From the NCBI GenBank assembly GCA_041391925.1, contig JAWKNA010000003.1, forward strand, positions 697,549-761,548: DNA of 64,000 nucleotides, given 5' to 3'. Within the stretch, counting starts at the first letter, position 1. Every line of letters begins with the position of its first letter. Positions 9,331-16,964 of the stretch are shown in pieces. Made by a program: the position numbers and the translations under genes. Source of the stretch: JBPOFM01 sp041391925 (GTDB lineage: Bacteria; Bacteroidota; Bacteroidia; Flavobacteriales; Flavobacteriaceae). A model generated the notes under the pieces. That model had not been told where the DNA came from, searched no databases, and saw nothing but the letters and a program-made list of their open reading frames with translations.

Positions 9331-10194
9331 TTATTTCAAACTCATATTGGTGCGTTTGATGGCCTCTTCATTCTTCCAATCAATCCATTTTTGGCCTTTC
9401 ACGCGACGCATCAAGTTGTCAAAATGGCGCAGGATGAAAATGTTGTAAACCGCTTGGCCAAAGTTCTTCGGGTTTCTTGCTATGGCTCGAAGACTCATAG
9501 AGAATCCAGGGGTAAGATACTTCATATAATGCCAATAACCTTCTGGCATGTAGAGTACCTCACCATGGTTCAGTTCAGTCTTATAGCCTTTGGCATGCTC
9601 TAACGCTGGCCATTTCTCCAAATCTGGATTGGAAAAATCAATGTCTTCCCTTGTAATCAAGGAGTGCGGGATTTTATAAAGATATTTGTTTTGCTTCTGG
9701 TCAAACAAGATACAAAGTTTTTTTCCTTCAAAATGAAAATGGAAAATATTCGCCAAATCAATATCATAATGCATAAAGGTATGGGAATTTTCACCGCCAA
9801 AAAACAACATTGGCAACCCTTTCATCAATTTTAGTCCAAAATCTGGATAAGAATAATCTTTTTGTAGCTGAGGCACTTCCTTTAAGGCATTCCAAAGAAA
9901 AATACGGAATTTGGTGGGTTCAGACTTGAGCAAATCAATATAGTCGCTCATCTTCATCTTGGCATGTGGCTCATTGAATCCGTCCTTGTAATCTACGGGT
10001 CTGTCATCGTATAGAGGCACAATCTTATCGCCAACGGTTTCTTTCATATAATCAAGATTCCATTTGGTAAAGGCTGGCCAATCTTCAATAAAACGTTCAA
10101 TAACCACAGGTTTTTGGGGTCGGAAATAATCTCTTAAAAAAGCCTCTTTTGTAATCGTTTTTACACGAGGAATGTCTTGTAGGTCCAATGCCAA
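9331..10194 (-). CDS. Cupin-like (JmjC/cupin_8) Fe(II)/2-oxoglutarate oxygenase
   Basis: The 287-residue cytoplasmic protein belongs to the cupin_8/JmjC hydroxylase-like family, whose members hydroxylate protein or small-molecule substrates with Fe(II) and 2-oxoglutarate. The metal-binding facial triad is visible: H142-Y-D144 in TFMHYDIDLANIF and the distal H222 in GYWHYMKY. The N-terminal segment QKPVVIERFIEDWPAF is the usual opening of this family. Because all three metal ligands are present, an active enzyme is expected; the substrate is unknown. No signal peptide. It sits 61 bp upstream of the small outer-membrane protein gene, with no clear operon partner. Confidence 0.82.
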   Translation of the reverse strand: MALDLQDIPRVKTITKEAFLRDYFRPQKPVVIERFIEDWPAFTKWNLDYMKETVGDKIVPLYDDRPVDYKDGFNEPHAKMKMSDYIDLLKSEPTKFRIFLWNALKEVPQLQKDYSYPDFGLKLMKGLPMLFFGGENSHTFMHYDIDLANIFHFHFEGKKLCILFDQKQNKYLYKIPHSLITREDIDFSNPDLEKWPALEHAKGYKTELNHGEVLYMPEGYWHYMKYLTPGFSMSLRAIARNPKNFGQAVYNIFILRHFDNLMRRVKGQKWIDWKNEEAIKRTNMSLK

Positions 10195-10322
10195 GGTTTC
10201 AGATTTTTAACGAGCAAAGTTAAGAAAACGTTACGAAAAAAAATTATAGAAATGTTAATCTCTTTTAATTAAGCAGATGTTTTGGTCCAAAAACAGAAAA
10301 TAAATGGTAATGATGAAATCAT

Positions 10323-11300
10323 CTATTTGATTCCAAGGAAAGTATCCAGAATGCTATAAAATTTTTCAGGTTCTTCTAAATAGGGATTGTGACCACTGTT
10401 TTCAAACATTTCAAATTGTGCCTGTGGCATAAAAGTTTTATACTGTACAGCAAACTCCGGAGTAGAAACACCATCATATCGACCAGCGCAAATAAGGGTC
10501 TTGGCTTTCACGTTTTTTAAGTCTTGTCGATAATCTTGATTGATCATACTGCCAGACACATCAAAATCACCATCACGACCAATAATGGCAACATACACAT
10601 CATTGGCCCAACCTCGATAGGCTTCTTTTGGTTGGTGTTGTTGCAATTGGGTATTGTGGTAATACACATATTTAGTGGGAAAACTTCCATAAAGAGATTT
10701 TAAAGGCTCTTCACTGGATACATACCCTAAGGCTCGAAGGGAATCCACTTGACGCCATTTCTCGGGGAAATGGGTTCTTGCATAAAAATTATAGCTATCA
10801 CAATTGGCTTGCCACATGGCACCACTATGAAAACCGCTGATGAGCACCATCTTATCCACATTATTAGGGTATTTAATAGCATAGGCTTGTGCCGGAACGG
10901 TCCCATACGAATGTCCAACCAAAGATATCCTATCAAACTTTAAAAGCTTACGAAGCTGCTCAATCAATTCCACATCATTGGCCACCGAATATTCAGATGG
11001 GTCTTTGGCATCATCACTTTTACCACGCCCTAAGAAATCAAAAAATACAACCGTATTGGTTTTGTAATACTGACCAAAATTGCCCTGCATATAATCATGT
11101 GAATTGCCAGGGCCACCAGGCAAAAAGAAAATAGGAGCACCACTTCCCAACACTTCTACATTTATTTTATAACCATCTATAGTATAAAATTTGGATTCAA
11201 ATTTATCGTAAATGTCGGGGTCAGTTTGAGAATGCAAATTATGGGTTAACAATATAAAACCCATGACAATAAGTTTAGAATATACGTTCATAACAATCAA
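10323..11300 (-). CDS. Exported alpha/beta hydrolase (proline iminopeptidase-like)
   Basis: This 325-residue alpha/beta hydrolase has an N-terminal signal sequence (hydrophobic residues ~8-22, then HSQTDPD). Family motifs are intact: oxyanion segment LPGGPGNSHDY (~60-70), FDFLGRGKSD, nucleophile elbow GHSYG with S131, probable acid D276 in GRYDGVS and H304 in ENSGHNPYLEEPEKF. The PGGPG and DxxGxGxS pattern is that of the proline iminopeptidase/tricorn-factor group, so a periplasmic aminopeptidase acting on small peptides is a reasonable inference, not proven. It is divergently transcribed from the M61 peptidase gene across a 99-bp gap, suggesting a shared promoter region for two exported peptidases. 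Confidence 0.82.
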   Translation of the reverse strand: MIVMNVYSKLIVMGFILLTHNLHSQTDPDIYDKFESKFYTIDGYKINVEVLGSGAPIFFLPGGPGNSHDYMQGNFGQYYKTNTVVFFDFLGRGKSDDAKDPSEYSVANDVELIEQLRKLLKFDRISLVGHSYGTVPAQAYAIKYPNNVDKMVLISGFHSGAMWQANCDSYNFYARTHFPEKWRQVDSLRALGYVSSEEPLKSLYGSFPTKYVYYHNTQLQQHQPKEAYRGWANDVYVAIIGRDGDFDVSGSMINQDYRQDLKNVKAKTLICAGRYDGVSTPEFAVQYKTFMPQAQFEMFENSGHNPYLEEPEKFYSILDTFLGIK

Positions 11301-11399
11301 TTTGTTTGTTAAATATAATCATTAACACTTAAGAAGTATAGGAGATAGGGCTGGAAATAAAAATCATAAATTGTATATTACACCATTAAAATCATTCAA

Positions 11400-13181
11400 A
11401 TGAATAAATACAATTTCTTTTTTATAGTAGTTTTTTTTGTTTTAAAAATCAACGCCCAAGTATCCTCAACATACAACGTATCTTTTGAAAATGCTACCCA
11501 TCATGAAGCTAATATAGTAGCTACCTTTACCAATCTCAAATCTGATGAAGTGAAGTTCACGATGGCTCGTTCCTCTCCAGGACGTTATGCCTTGCACGAA
11601 TTTGTAAAGAACGTTTATAACGTGAAAGTTAGCGATAGTAAAGGTAATGAATTGATTGCCACACGACCTGACCCGTATTCATGGCTGGTCAAAGGACATG
11701 ATGGGACCATTATGGTCAGTTATACATTATTTGCCAATCATGGTGATGGCACCTATGCTCAGGTTGATGAAACCCATGCACATCTCAACATGCCAGCAAC
11801 ATTTATGTATGTTCCTGAATTGTCAGAAAAGGGCATGATGGTCAATTTCGACTTGCCAGAAAACTCAAACTGGAAAATCGCCACCCAGCTAAAGCATCTG
11901 CACGACAACCTCTATCATGCCGACAATCTGCAATATTTAATGGACAGCCCAGTTGAGATTGCCAATTTCAGGAAGCGTTCCTTTAAAGTAAAAGACCAAA
12001 CCATCAGCCTGGTATTGCATGATGAGGCTGCTTCTGATGAAGAATTGGACACCTATTTTGAAAAAGTGAAACGTATAGTTTTGGAAGAAGAAAAAGTTTT
12101 CGGTGATCTCCCACACTATGATTATGGTGAATATACCTTTCTTGCGTGCTATATGCCAAATGCCACTGGTGATGGGATGGAACACCGAAATTCAACAATG
12201 ATTCCAAGCACGCGAAGCTTGTCTTTAGGAGGCATTGAACAAAATATTGGGACCGTTGCCCATGAGTTTTTTCATTGTTGGAATGTGGAGCGCATCCGCC
12301 CACAAGATTTAGAACCTTTTGATTTTCAAAAAGCAAATATGAGTGAAGGGCTTTGGTTTGCCGAAGGATTTACCAATTATTACGATGCCCTAACCCAATG
12401 TCGCACTGGTATTTGGAGTCAAGAGCAGTATGTTCAGGACATGACGCGTGGTTTTAATTATGTTTGGACTTCACCTGCAAGACAGTTTTTCAATCCCATA
12501 GAAATGAGCTATCAAGCTCCCTTTGTGGATGCAGCAAAATCGGTAGATGAAACCAATCGCGAAAACACGTTTATCTCCTATTATTATTATGGCGAAATGC
12601 TTGGTCTGGCATTGGATTTATCATTACGGGAAAAAGGTTTGAACCTTGATGACTTTATGAAAGTGATGTGGAACAATTTTGGAAAGGTTCAAAAGTACTA
12701 TACAGTTAAAGATTTGCACGAAGTACTGATGGGTTTTGCTGGAAAGGAATTCGCAGATACGTTCTTCACAAATTATATTTATAAAAGTGAAATGCCAGAT
12801 TTTGATAGACTTTTTAAAAATGTCGGAATTACTTTGGAAACAATTAATAAAATTGATTTTGGAGCCAATGTTAGAAGCCAGAAAATCATCAGCAATCCAA
12901 TAATTGGTTCATCCGCCTTTGAAGCTAATCTCCAAAAGGATGACAAAATACTTCAAATAGATTCCATAATCTTGAATGGACAAGCTGATATAAATGCCAT
13001 TCTAAATACGTTTAAAGTAGGGGATACCATTAAAATTACTTTTGAAAGATTTGGAAAGCAACTAGAAACTATGATGACGGTGAAGACAGCCAATTCTTAT
13101 AATATCAAGAAGGAGGATTCAAAAAAACTTTCAAAACCCATTCAAAAGAATCGGGACAATTGGTTGAAATCTAAATTGTAA
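11400..13181 (+). CDS. M61 family metallopeptidase with C-terminal PDZ domain
   Basis: The product (593 residues) is an exported glycyl-aminopeptidase-like M61 enzyme. A signal peptide is visible (FFFIVVFFVLKINAQ, residues ~5-20). An N-terminal beta domain includes MARSSPGRYALHEF, a segment conserved in M61. The zinc site is intact: H288-E-F-F-H292 in VAHEFFHCWNVERIRP, with the third ligand E322 in WFAEGFTNYY. A PDZ domain lies near residues ~490-565 (ANLQKDDKILQIDSIILNG). A periplasmic peptidase role is expected. The gene ends at a bidirectional terminator shared with atpC. Confidence 0.9.
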   Translation: MNKYNFFFIVVFFVLKINAQVSSTYNVSFENATHHEANIVATFTNLKSDEVKFTMARSSPGRYALHEFVKNVYNVKVSDSKGNELIATRPDPYSWLVKGHDGTIMVSYTLFANHGDGTYAQVDETHAHLNMPATFMYVPELSEKGMMVNFDLPENSNWKIATQLKHLHDNLYHADNLQYLMDSPVEIANFRKRSFKVKDQTISLVLHDEAASDEELDTYFEKVKRIVLEEEKVFGDLPHYDYGEYTFLACYMPNATGDGMEHRNSTMIPSTRSLSLGGIEQNIGTVAHEFFHCWNVERIRPQDLEPFDFQKANMSEGLWFAEGFTNYYDALTQCRTGIWSQEQYVQDMTRGFNYVWTSPARQFFNPIEMSYQAPFVDAAKSVDETNRENTFISYYYYGEMLGLALDLSLREKGLNLDDFMKVMWNNFGKVQKYYTVKDLHEVLMGFAGKEFADTFFTNYIYKSEMPDFDRLFKNVGITLETINKIDFGANVRSQKIISNPIIGSSAFEANLQKDDKILQIDSIILNGQADINAILNTFKVGDTIKITFERFGKQLETMMTVKTANSYNIKKEDSKKLSKPIQKNRDNWLKSKL

Positions 13182-13185
13182 AAAT

Positions 13186-13220
13186 AAAAAAAACACCAAA
13201 CTATCCAGTTTGGCGTTTTT
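13186..13220. terminator. Bidirectional intrinsic terminator
   Basis: A 12-bp stem with one mismatch (13191-13202 with 13207-13218) and 4-nt loop lies between convergent M61 and atpC genes, with A-run and T-run flanks. Confidence 0.8.
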
Positions 13221-13239
13221 GATTTATATAGAACAAATG

Positions 13240-13515
13240 TTAATCTACTAAAACAATCGCTCGGTTATCTTTCATTTCCAAAGTTCCACTAGAAATATTC
13301 AAAACCCATTTACCATCTTCCTGAACGAATTTGGATTCGTGGCCTTCAGCAATCGTGGCGCTACCTTTAAACTTCACTTTGCCTTTTTCCAATAATGCAA
13401 CTATGGCTGCATGGTTGTTTAACATCTGGAATTCACCATCCACACTCGGCACAGTCACGCTTTCAACGTTTCCGCTAACCAACAAAGCCTCTGGCGATAC
13501 GATTTCTAAATACAT
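13240..13515 (-). CDS. atpC: ATP synthase F1 epsilon subunit (short form)
   Basis: The 91-residue protein is the epsilon subunit, which links the F1 rotor to the c-ring and can regulate hydrolysis. It begins MYLEIVSPEALLVSGNVESVTVPSVDG, the standard N-terminal beta-sandwich, with the EFQMLNNHAAIVALLEKG signature. It stops right after the sandwich: the two-helix C-terminal regulatory domain of typical ~130-residue epsilon subunits is missing. I believe this short form is common in Bacteroidota. It lies 73 bp downstream of atpD and is presumably co-transcribed with it; the gap holds an imperfect inverted repeat. Confidence 0.92.
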   Translation of the reverse strand: MYLEIVSPEALLVSGNVESVTVPSVDGEFQMLNNHAAIVALLEKGKVKFKGSATIAEGHESKFVQEDGKWVLNISSGTLEMKDNRAIVLVD

Positions 13516-13535
13516 TTTTTTAAGTCTTCAGTTTA

Positions 13536-13571
13536 CAGTCTTCAGTCGCCAGTACTGCTAACTGCAGACTG
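13536..13571. repeat. Imperfect inverted repeat between atpD and atpC
   Basis: CAGTCTTCAGT (13536-13546) pairs with ACTGCAGACTG (13561-13571) with one mismatch around a 14-nt loop. The surrounding bases (13523-13580) repeat CAGTCTTCAGT-like words. The A/C/T/G dyad is unlike the rest of the intergenic DNA and resembles a dispersed element rather than a terminator, as it lacks a T-run. Confidence 0.65.
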
Positions 13572-13588
13572 TGGACTGATTACTCAAT

Positions 13589-15097
13589 TTAAGCTTCCGC
13601 CAACATTTTTTCTCCAGCCTCCATTGCTTCTTCAATAGTACCTTTAAGGTTGAAAGCAGCTTCTGGTAAGTGATCCAACTCACCGTCCATAATCATGTTG
13701 AAACCTTTGATGGTCTCTTTGATGTCTACCAATACACCTGGAATCCCTGTAAATTGTTCAGCTACGTGGAAAGGTTGGGACAAGAAACGTTGTACACGTC
13801 TAGCACGTCCTACCGCCAATTTATCGTCCTCAGAAAGCTCTTCCATACCAAGGATAGCGATGATGTCCTGCAATTCTTTATAACGTTGCAATAACTCTTT
13901 CACACGTTGTGCGCAAGCATAGTGCTCTTTTCCAAGAATAGCCTCAGTGAGGATTCGAGAGGTAGAATCCAATGGGTCAACCGCAGGATAAATACCAAGC
14001 TCAGCAATTTTACGGGACAATACAGTAGTGGCATCCAAGTGGGCAAACGTTGTTGCCGGCGCTGGATCTGTTAAGTCATCCGCAGGCACATAAACCGCTT
14101 GAACAGAGGTAATGGAACCTCTTTTGGTTGAGGTAATACGCTCTTGCATCGCACCCATCTCTGTTGCCAAAGTTGGTTGATACCCTACCGCAGAAGGCAT
14201 ACGACCTAATAAGGCAGATACTTCAGAACCCGCTTGTGTAAAACGGAAGATATTATCCACGAAGAACAACACGTCTTTTCCTTGTCCTTCGCCAGCACCA
14301 TCACGGAAATATTCTGCAATGGTCAAACCTGATAATGCCACACGAGCACGTGCTCCAGGAGGTTCATTCATTTGTCCGAACACGAAAGTGGCTTTGGAAT
14401 CTTTCATCGCAGTTTTATCAACTTTGGATAAATCCCATCCGCCTTCTTCCATAGAGTGCATAAAGTCTCCACCATATTTGATAATGCCAGACTCCAACAT
14501 CTCTCTCAAAAGGTCATTCCCTTCACGGGTTCTTTCACCTACACCAGCAAATACAGATAATCCACCGTGACCTTTTGCAATATTGTTGATCAACTCCTGA
14601 ATCAATACTGTTTTACCTACACCAGCACCACCAAACAAACCAATTTTTCCACCTTTTGCATATGGCTCAATCAAGTCGATAACTTTGATACCAGTAAATA
14701 ACACTTCAGTTGAGGTTGATAAGTCTTCAAATTTAGGTGCTTGTCTGTGGATAGGTAAACCTGCATTGCCAGCTTTAGGCAAATCGCCCAATCCATCAAT
14801 CGCATCCCCAATCACATTAAACAAACGTCCGTAAACATCCTCGCCGATTGGCATTTGTATAGGAGCGCCAGTTGCAACCACTTCAGTGCCTCTGCTCAAA
14901 CCATCGGATGAGTCCATGGCGATGGTACGAACGGAGTCCTCACCAATGTGAGATTGAACTTCCAATACCAACAGCGAACCGTCAGGTCTTTTAATTTCTA
15001 ATGAATCATAGATTTTGGGAAGCTCTAAGCCCGCTTCAAACGCTACGTCGATTACTGGACCAACGATTTGTGCAACTTTACCTGTAACTTTTGACAT
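13589..15097 (-). CDS. atpD: ATP synthase F1 beta subunit
   Basis: This is the catalytic beta subunit of F1 (502 residues). The P-loop GGAGVGKT is at residues 156-163, followed by the GERTREGNDL motif, the Walker B-like DVLFFVDNIFRFTQAGSEVS segment and the ALLGRMPSAVGYQPTLATEMG signature. Start is the ATG with MSKVTGKVAQIVGPVIDVAF, the usual beginning. It is followed only by atpC; alpha, gamma, delta and F0 genes are not in the window, in line with the split arrangement I know from Bacteroidota. A TATCTTTG box lies ~60 bp upstream on the minus strand. Confidence 0.98.
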   Translation of the reverse strand: MSKVTGKVAQIVGPVIDVAFEAGLELPKIYDSLEIKRPDGSLLVLEVQSHIGEDSVRTIAMDSSDGLSRGTEVVATGAPIQMPIGEDVYGRLFNVIGDAIDGLGDLPKAGNAGLPIHRQAPKFEDLSTSTEVLFTGIKVIDLIEPYAKGGKIGLFGGAGVGKTVLIQELINNIAKGHGGLSVFAGVGERTREGNDLLREMLESGIIKYGGDFMHSMEEGGWDLSKVDKTAMKDSKATFVFGQMNEPPGARARVALSGLTIAEYFRDGAGEGQGKDVLFFVDNIFRFTQAGSEVSALLGRMPSAVGYQPTLATEMGAMQERITSTKRGSITSVQAVYVPADDLTDPAPATTFAHLDATTVLSRKIAELGIYPAVDPLDSTSRILTEAILGKEHYACAQRVKELLQRYKELQDIIAILGMEELSEDDKLAVGRARRVQRFLSQPFHVAEQFTGIPGVLVDIKETIKGFNMIMDGELDHLPEAAFNLKGTIEEAMEAGEKMLAEA

Positions 15098-15157
15098 TAC
15101 TTATGTGTTTAATGTTGAATTGAATATTAATTAAAATAACACTGTTTTTTCGCGCTG

Positions 15158-15165
15158 CAAAGATA
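15158..15165 (-). promoter_or_regulatory. Candidate -7 box of the atpD-atpC promoter
   Basis: On the minus strand the sequence reads TATCTTTG, a match to the Bacteroidota -7 consensus TAnnTTTG, 60 bp upstream of the atpD start. No convincing -33 TTG was seen, so this is a partial match. Confidence 0.4.
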
Positions 15166-15210
15166 TATCTTTTAATTTAAAATAAAAGGCTATTTTTTTG
15201 TTTTTTGTGG

Positions 15211-15245
15211 ATAAAAAAACACCCTCAGGATGAAGGTGTTTTTAT
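15211..15245 (-). terminator. Intrinsic terminator of the receptor-GDSL lipoprotein operon
   Basis: Stem AAACACC (15217-15223) with GGTGTTT (15235-15241), extendable with a mismatch, followed by a T-run on the minus strand. It lies just downstream of the lipoprotein stop. Confidence 0.75.
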
Positions 15246-15266
15246 GAAATCTATTCTTCAATAGTA

Positions 15267-16940
15267 TTACAGGTTTGGTGGGTAATTTGTGGGATAATTT
15301 CCTGGACTTGCCACTACACCGGCAGCTGTAAAATTCGAACCATAGGTCGCATCAATAGCTTCTAAAAATTTATTTGCCATAACTGCATAACCTCTGGCTG
15401 TTAAATGAATACCATCCAAACTTACCAATCCACCGGTCACCAAATCGGTTGTAAAAGTAAATCCACCATTAGAAATTCCTGTAGTGGAGGCCTGTTCTAA
15501 AATATTTTTGAAATCCACCAAAGCTAAACCATTTGCATTAGCTACATTTTCAATTGTAACGTTGTAAGCATCTGTTGCCGTTTTGATTGCATTTTGTTCA
15601 CTCGGTATTAAAATCCACTTATCCGCAAGAGGGTTTGTAACACCTTCCACTGAAAACTGTCCTGCTAGGCTTGCAGGTAAACCTTGGGATATTAAATATG
15701 CATAAGTAGTTGAGTTTACCGTACCAATTATTGAACTACTGGGGAGCACCAATAAATCCTCATTTGTCGCTTGTCTTGATTGACCATAAAAATTACCTAA
15801 AAGATTGGCAACTAAAGGCGCAGCAGCTGCTGGAAGACCAAATGATTGTACAAAAGCCGGGAATGTCGGACTTGCATTTAACACAGCTGCTATTTGAGAA
15901 GAAATATTAGTAAGTGTTTCATCATTTATGACAACGGCACTTGCTGAAGAGGTTGAAAAAACTACAGAGCGTTCTGCTGCATTATCAATTGCTCCTACGG
16001 ATTCTAGATACGCATAAACTTGATTAATTTGACCAAAGACACCATTTAGAGTTGGAATTAAGGGACCAAAACTTGGATTTGAAGGGTCTAATGGATTGTA
16101 TGGTACCGTTGTAAAATGAGGTAAACTGGTGATATAAGGAACATTTGTGACAACTCCTTTTGCACCATTAGCTGTCAACGCTGTTACTTCAGCAGAAAAT
16201 GCTTGGGCAAACACATTGGGATCAGTGATATCATTACCACCGTAGGTTGATGGGTCAAAATTTCCTGTTTGATCGACACCTGTACCACCAGAAGTTGCAT
16301 AGGACAAAACATCATTGCCCCCAACTTCAGACAGTGTGAAAAAAGTTGGGTTTTGAGCTAATGCATCTGCCAATATTGTAGTGTTTGGAGAAGAAGCCAT
16401 TCTTACAAAATAAGGATTGGCCGCTCCTAAAGCAACACCTGCAATATTGCCATAACCAGGTGCCACAAAATGAAAACTTTTAGCTCCAGGAACACCTAAA
16501 TTATTAAACGGCCCAACTGGATTATTGGAAGCAATATCTGTAGTAACTGTTACAGGACCGATAATCGATTCAAGAGGTACTGGTCCAGCGCCTCCAAAAA
16601 CAAGTCTTGGATTGAAACCCGGAAGTCTATTCCCTCCTAGAGCTAAACCACCATAATTGTCATTGGTCAATGGTTGGGTGAAAGTCCCACCACCAACATT
16701 TGAAAATTGTTGATTTAAAATATTTGGAAACGAATTCATTTGACTTGCAATAAAAACTGCACCGTCAGTGTATCCAGCAGTAAAGGATGCTCCGACAGCC
16801 ACATATTTTGAAAAATCTGCAGATCCGGCAGTGAGTTCCGGTAATGGCTCAGGATCTGGCGTATAATCGTATTCATCTTCATTACAAGCAGTAAATCCAA
16901 TAAGAACTGCAGAAAGAAGGATATATTTTAAAGTTTTCAT
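15267..16940 (-). CDS. SGNH/GDSL hydrolase lipoprotein
   Basis: This 557-residue lipoprotein has a lipobox at FTAC with C19 and an acidic linker, so it is probably outer-membrane anchored. The SGNH hydrolase blocks are visible: block I as VAVGASFTAG with nucleophile S52 (GAS in place of GDS), block III as SEVGGNDVL with the oxyanion Asn, and block V as DGIHLTARGY with D509 and H512. The family contains lipases and esterases; the protein is longer than a minimal ~200-residue SGNH domain. It lies 24 bp downstream of a TonB receptor gene on the same strand and probably forms an operon with it, suggesting cell-surface hydrolysis of an ester or lipid coupled to uptake (inference). Confidence 0.87.
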   Translation of the reverse strand: MKTLKYILLSAVLIGFTACNEDEYDYTPDPEPLPELTAGSADFSKYVAVGASFTAGYTDGAVFIASQMNSFPNILNQQFSNVGGGTFTQPLTNDNYGGLALGGNRLPGFNPRLVFGGAGPVPLESIIGPVTVTTDIASNNPVGPFNNLGVPGAKSFHFVAPGYGNIAGVALGAANPYFVRMASSPNTTILADALAQNPTFFTLSEVGGNDVLSYATSGGTGVDQTGNFDPSTYGGNDITDPNVFAQAFSAEVTALTANGAKGVVTNVPYITSLPHFTTVPYNPLDPSNPSFGPLIPTLNGVFGQINQVYAYLESVGAIDNAAERSVVFSTSSASAVVINDETLTNISSQIAAVLNASPTFPAFVQSFGLPAAAAPLVANLLGNFYGQSRQATNEDLLVLPSSSIIGTVNSTTYAYLISQGLPASLAGQFSVEGVTNPLADKWILIPSEQNAIKTATDAYNVTIENVANANGLALVDFKNILEQASTTGISNGGFTFTTDLVTGGLVSLDGIHLTARGYAVMANKFLEAIDATYGSNFTAAGVVASPGNYPTNYPPNL

Positions 16941-16964
16941 CTTAAAAATGATTTAATGTTAAAA

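Noticed and set aside
12004..12336. A 110-codon open frame antisense to the M61 peptidase gene
   Set aside because: It is a shadow of a real coding region with no recognisable product.
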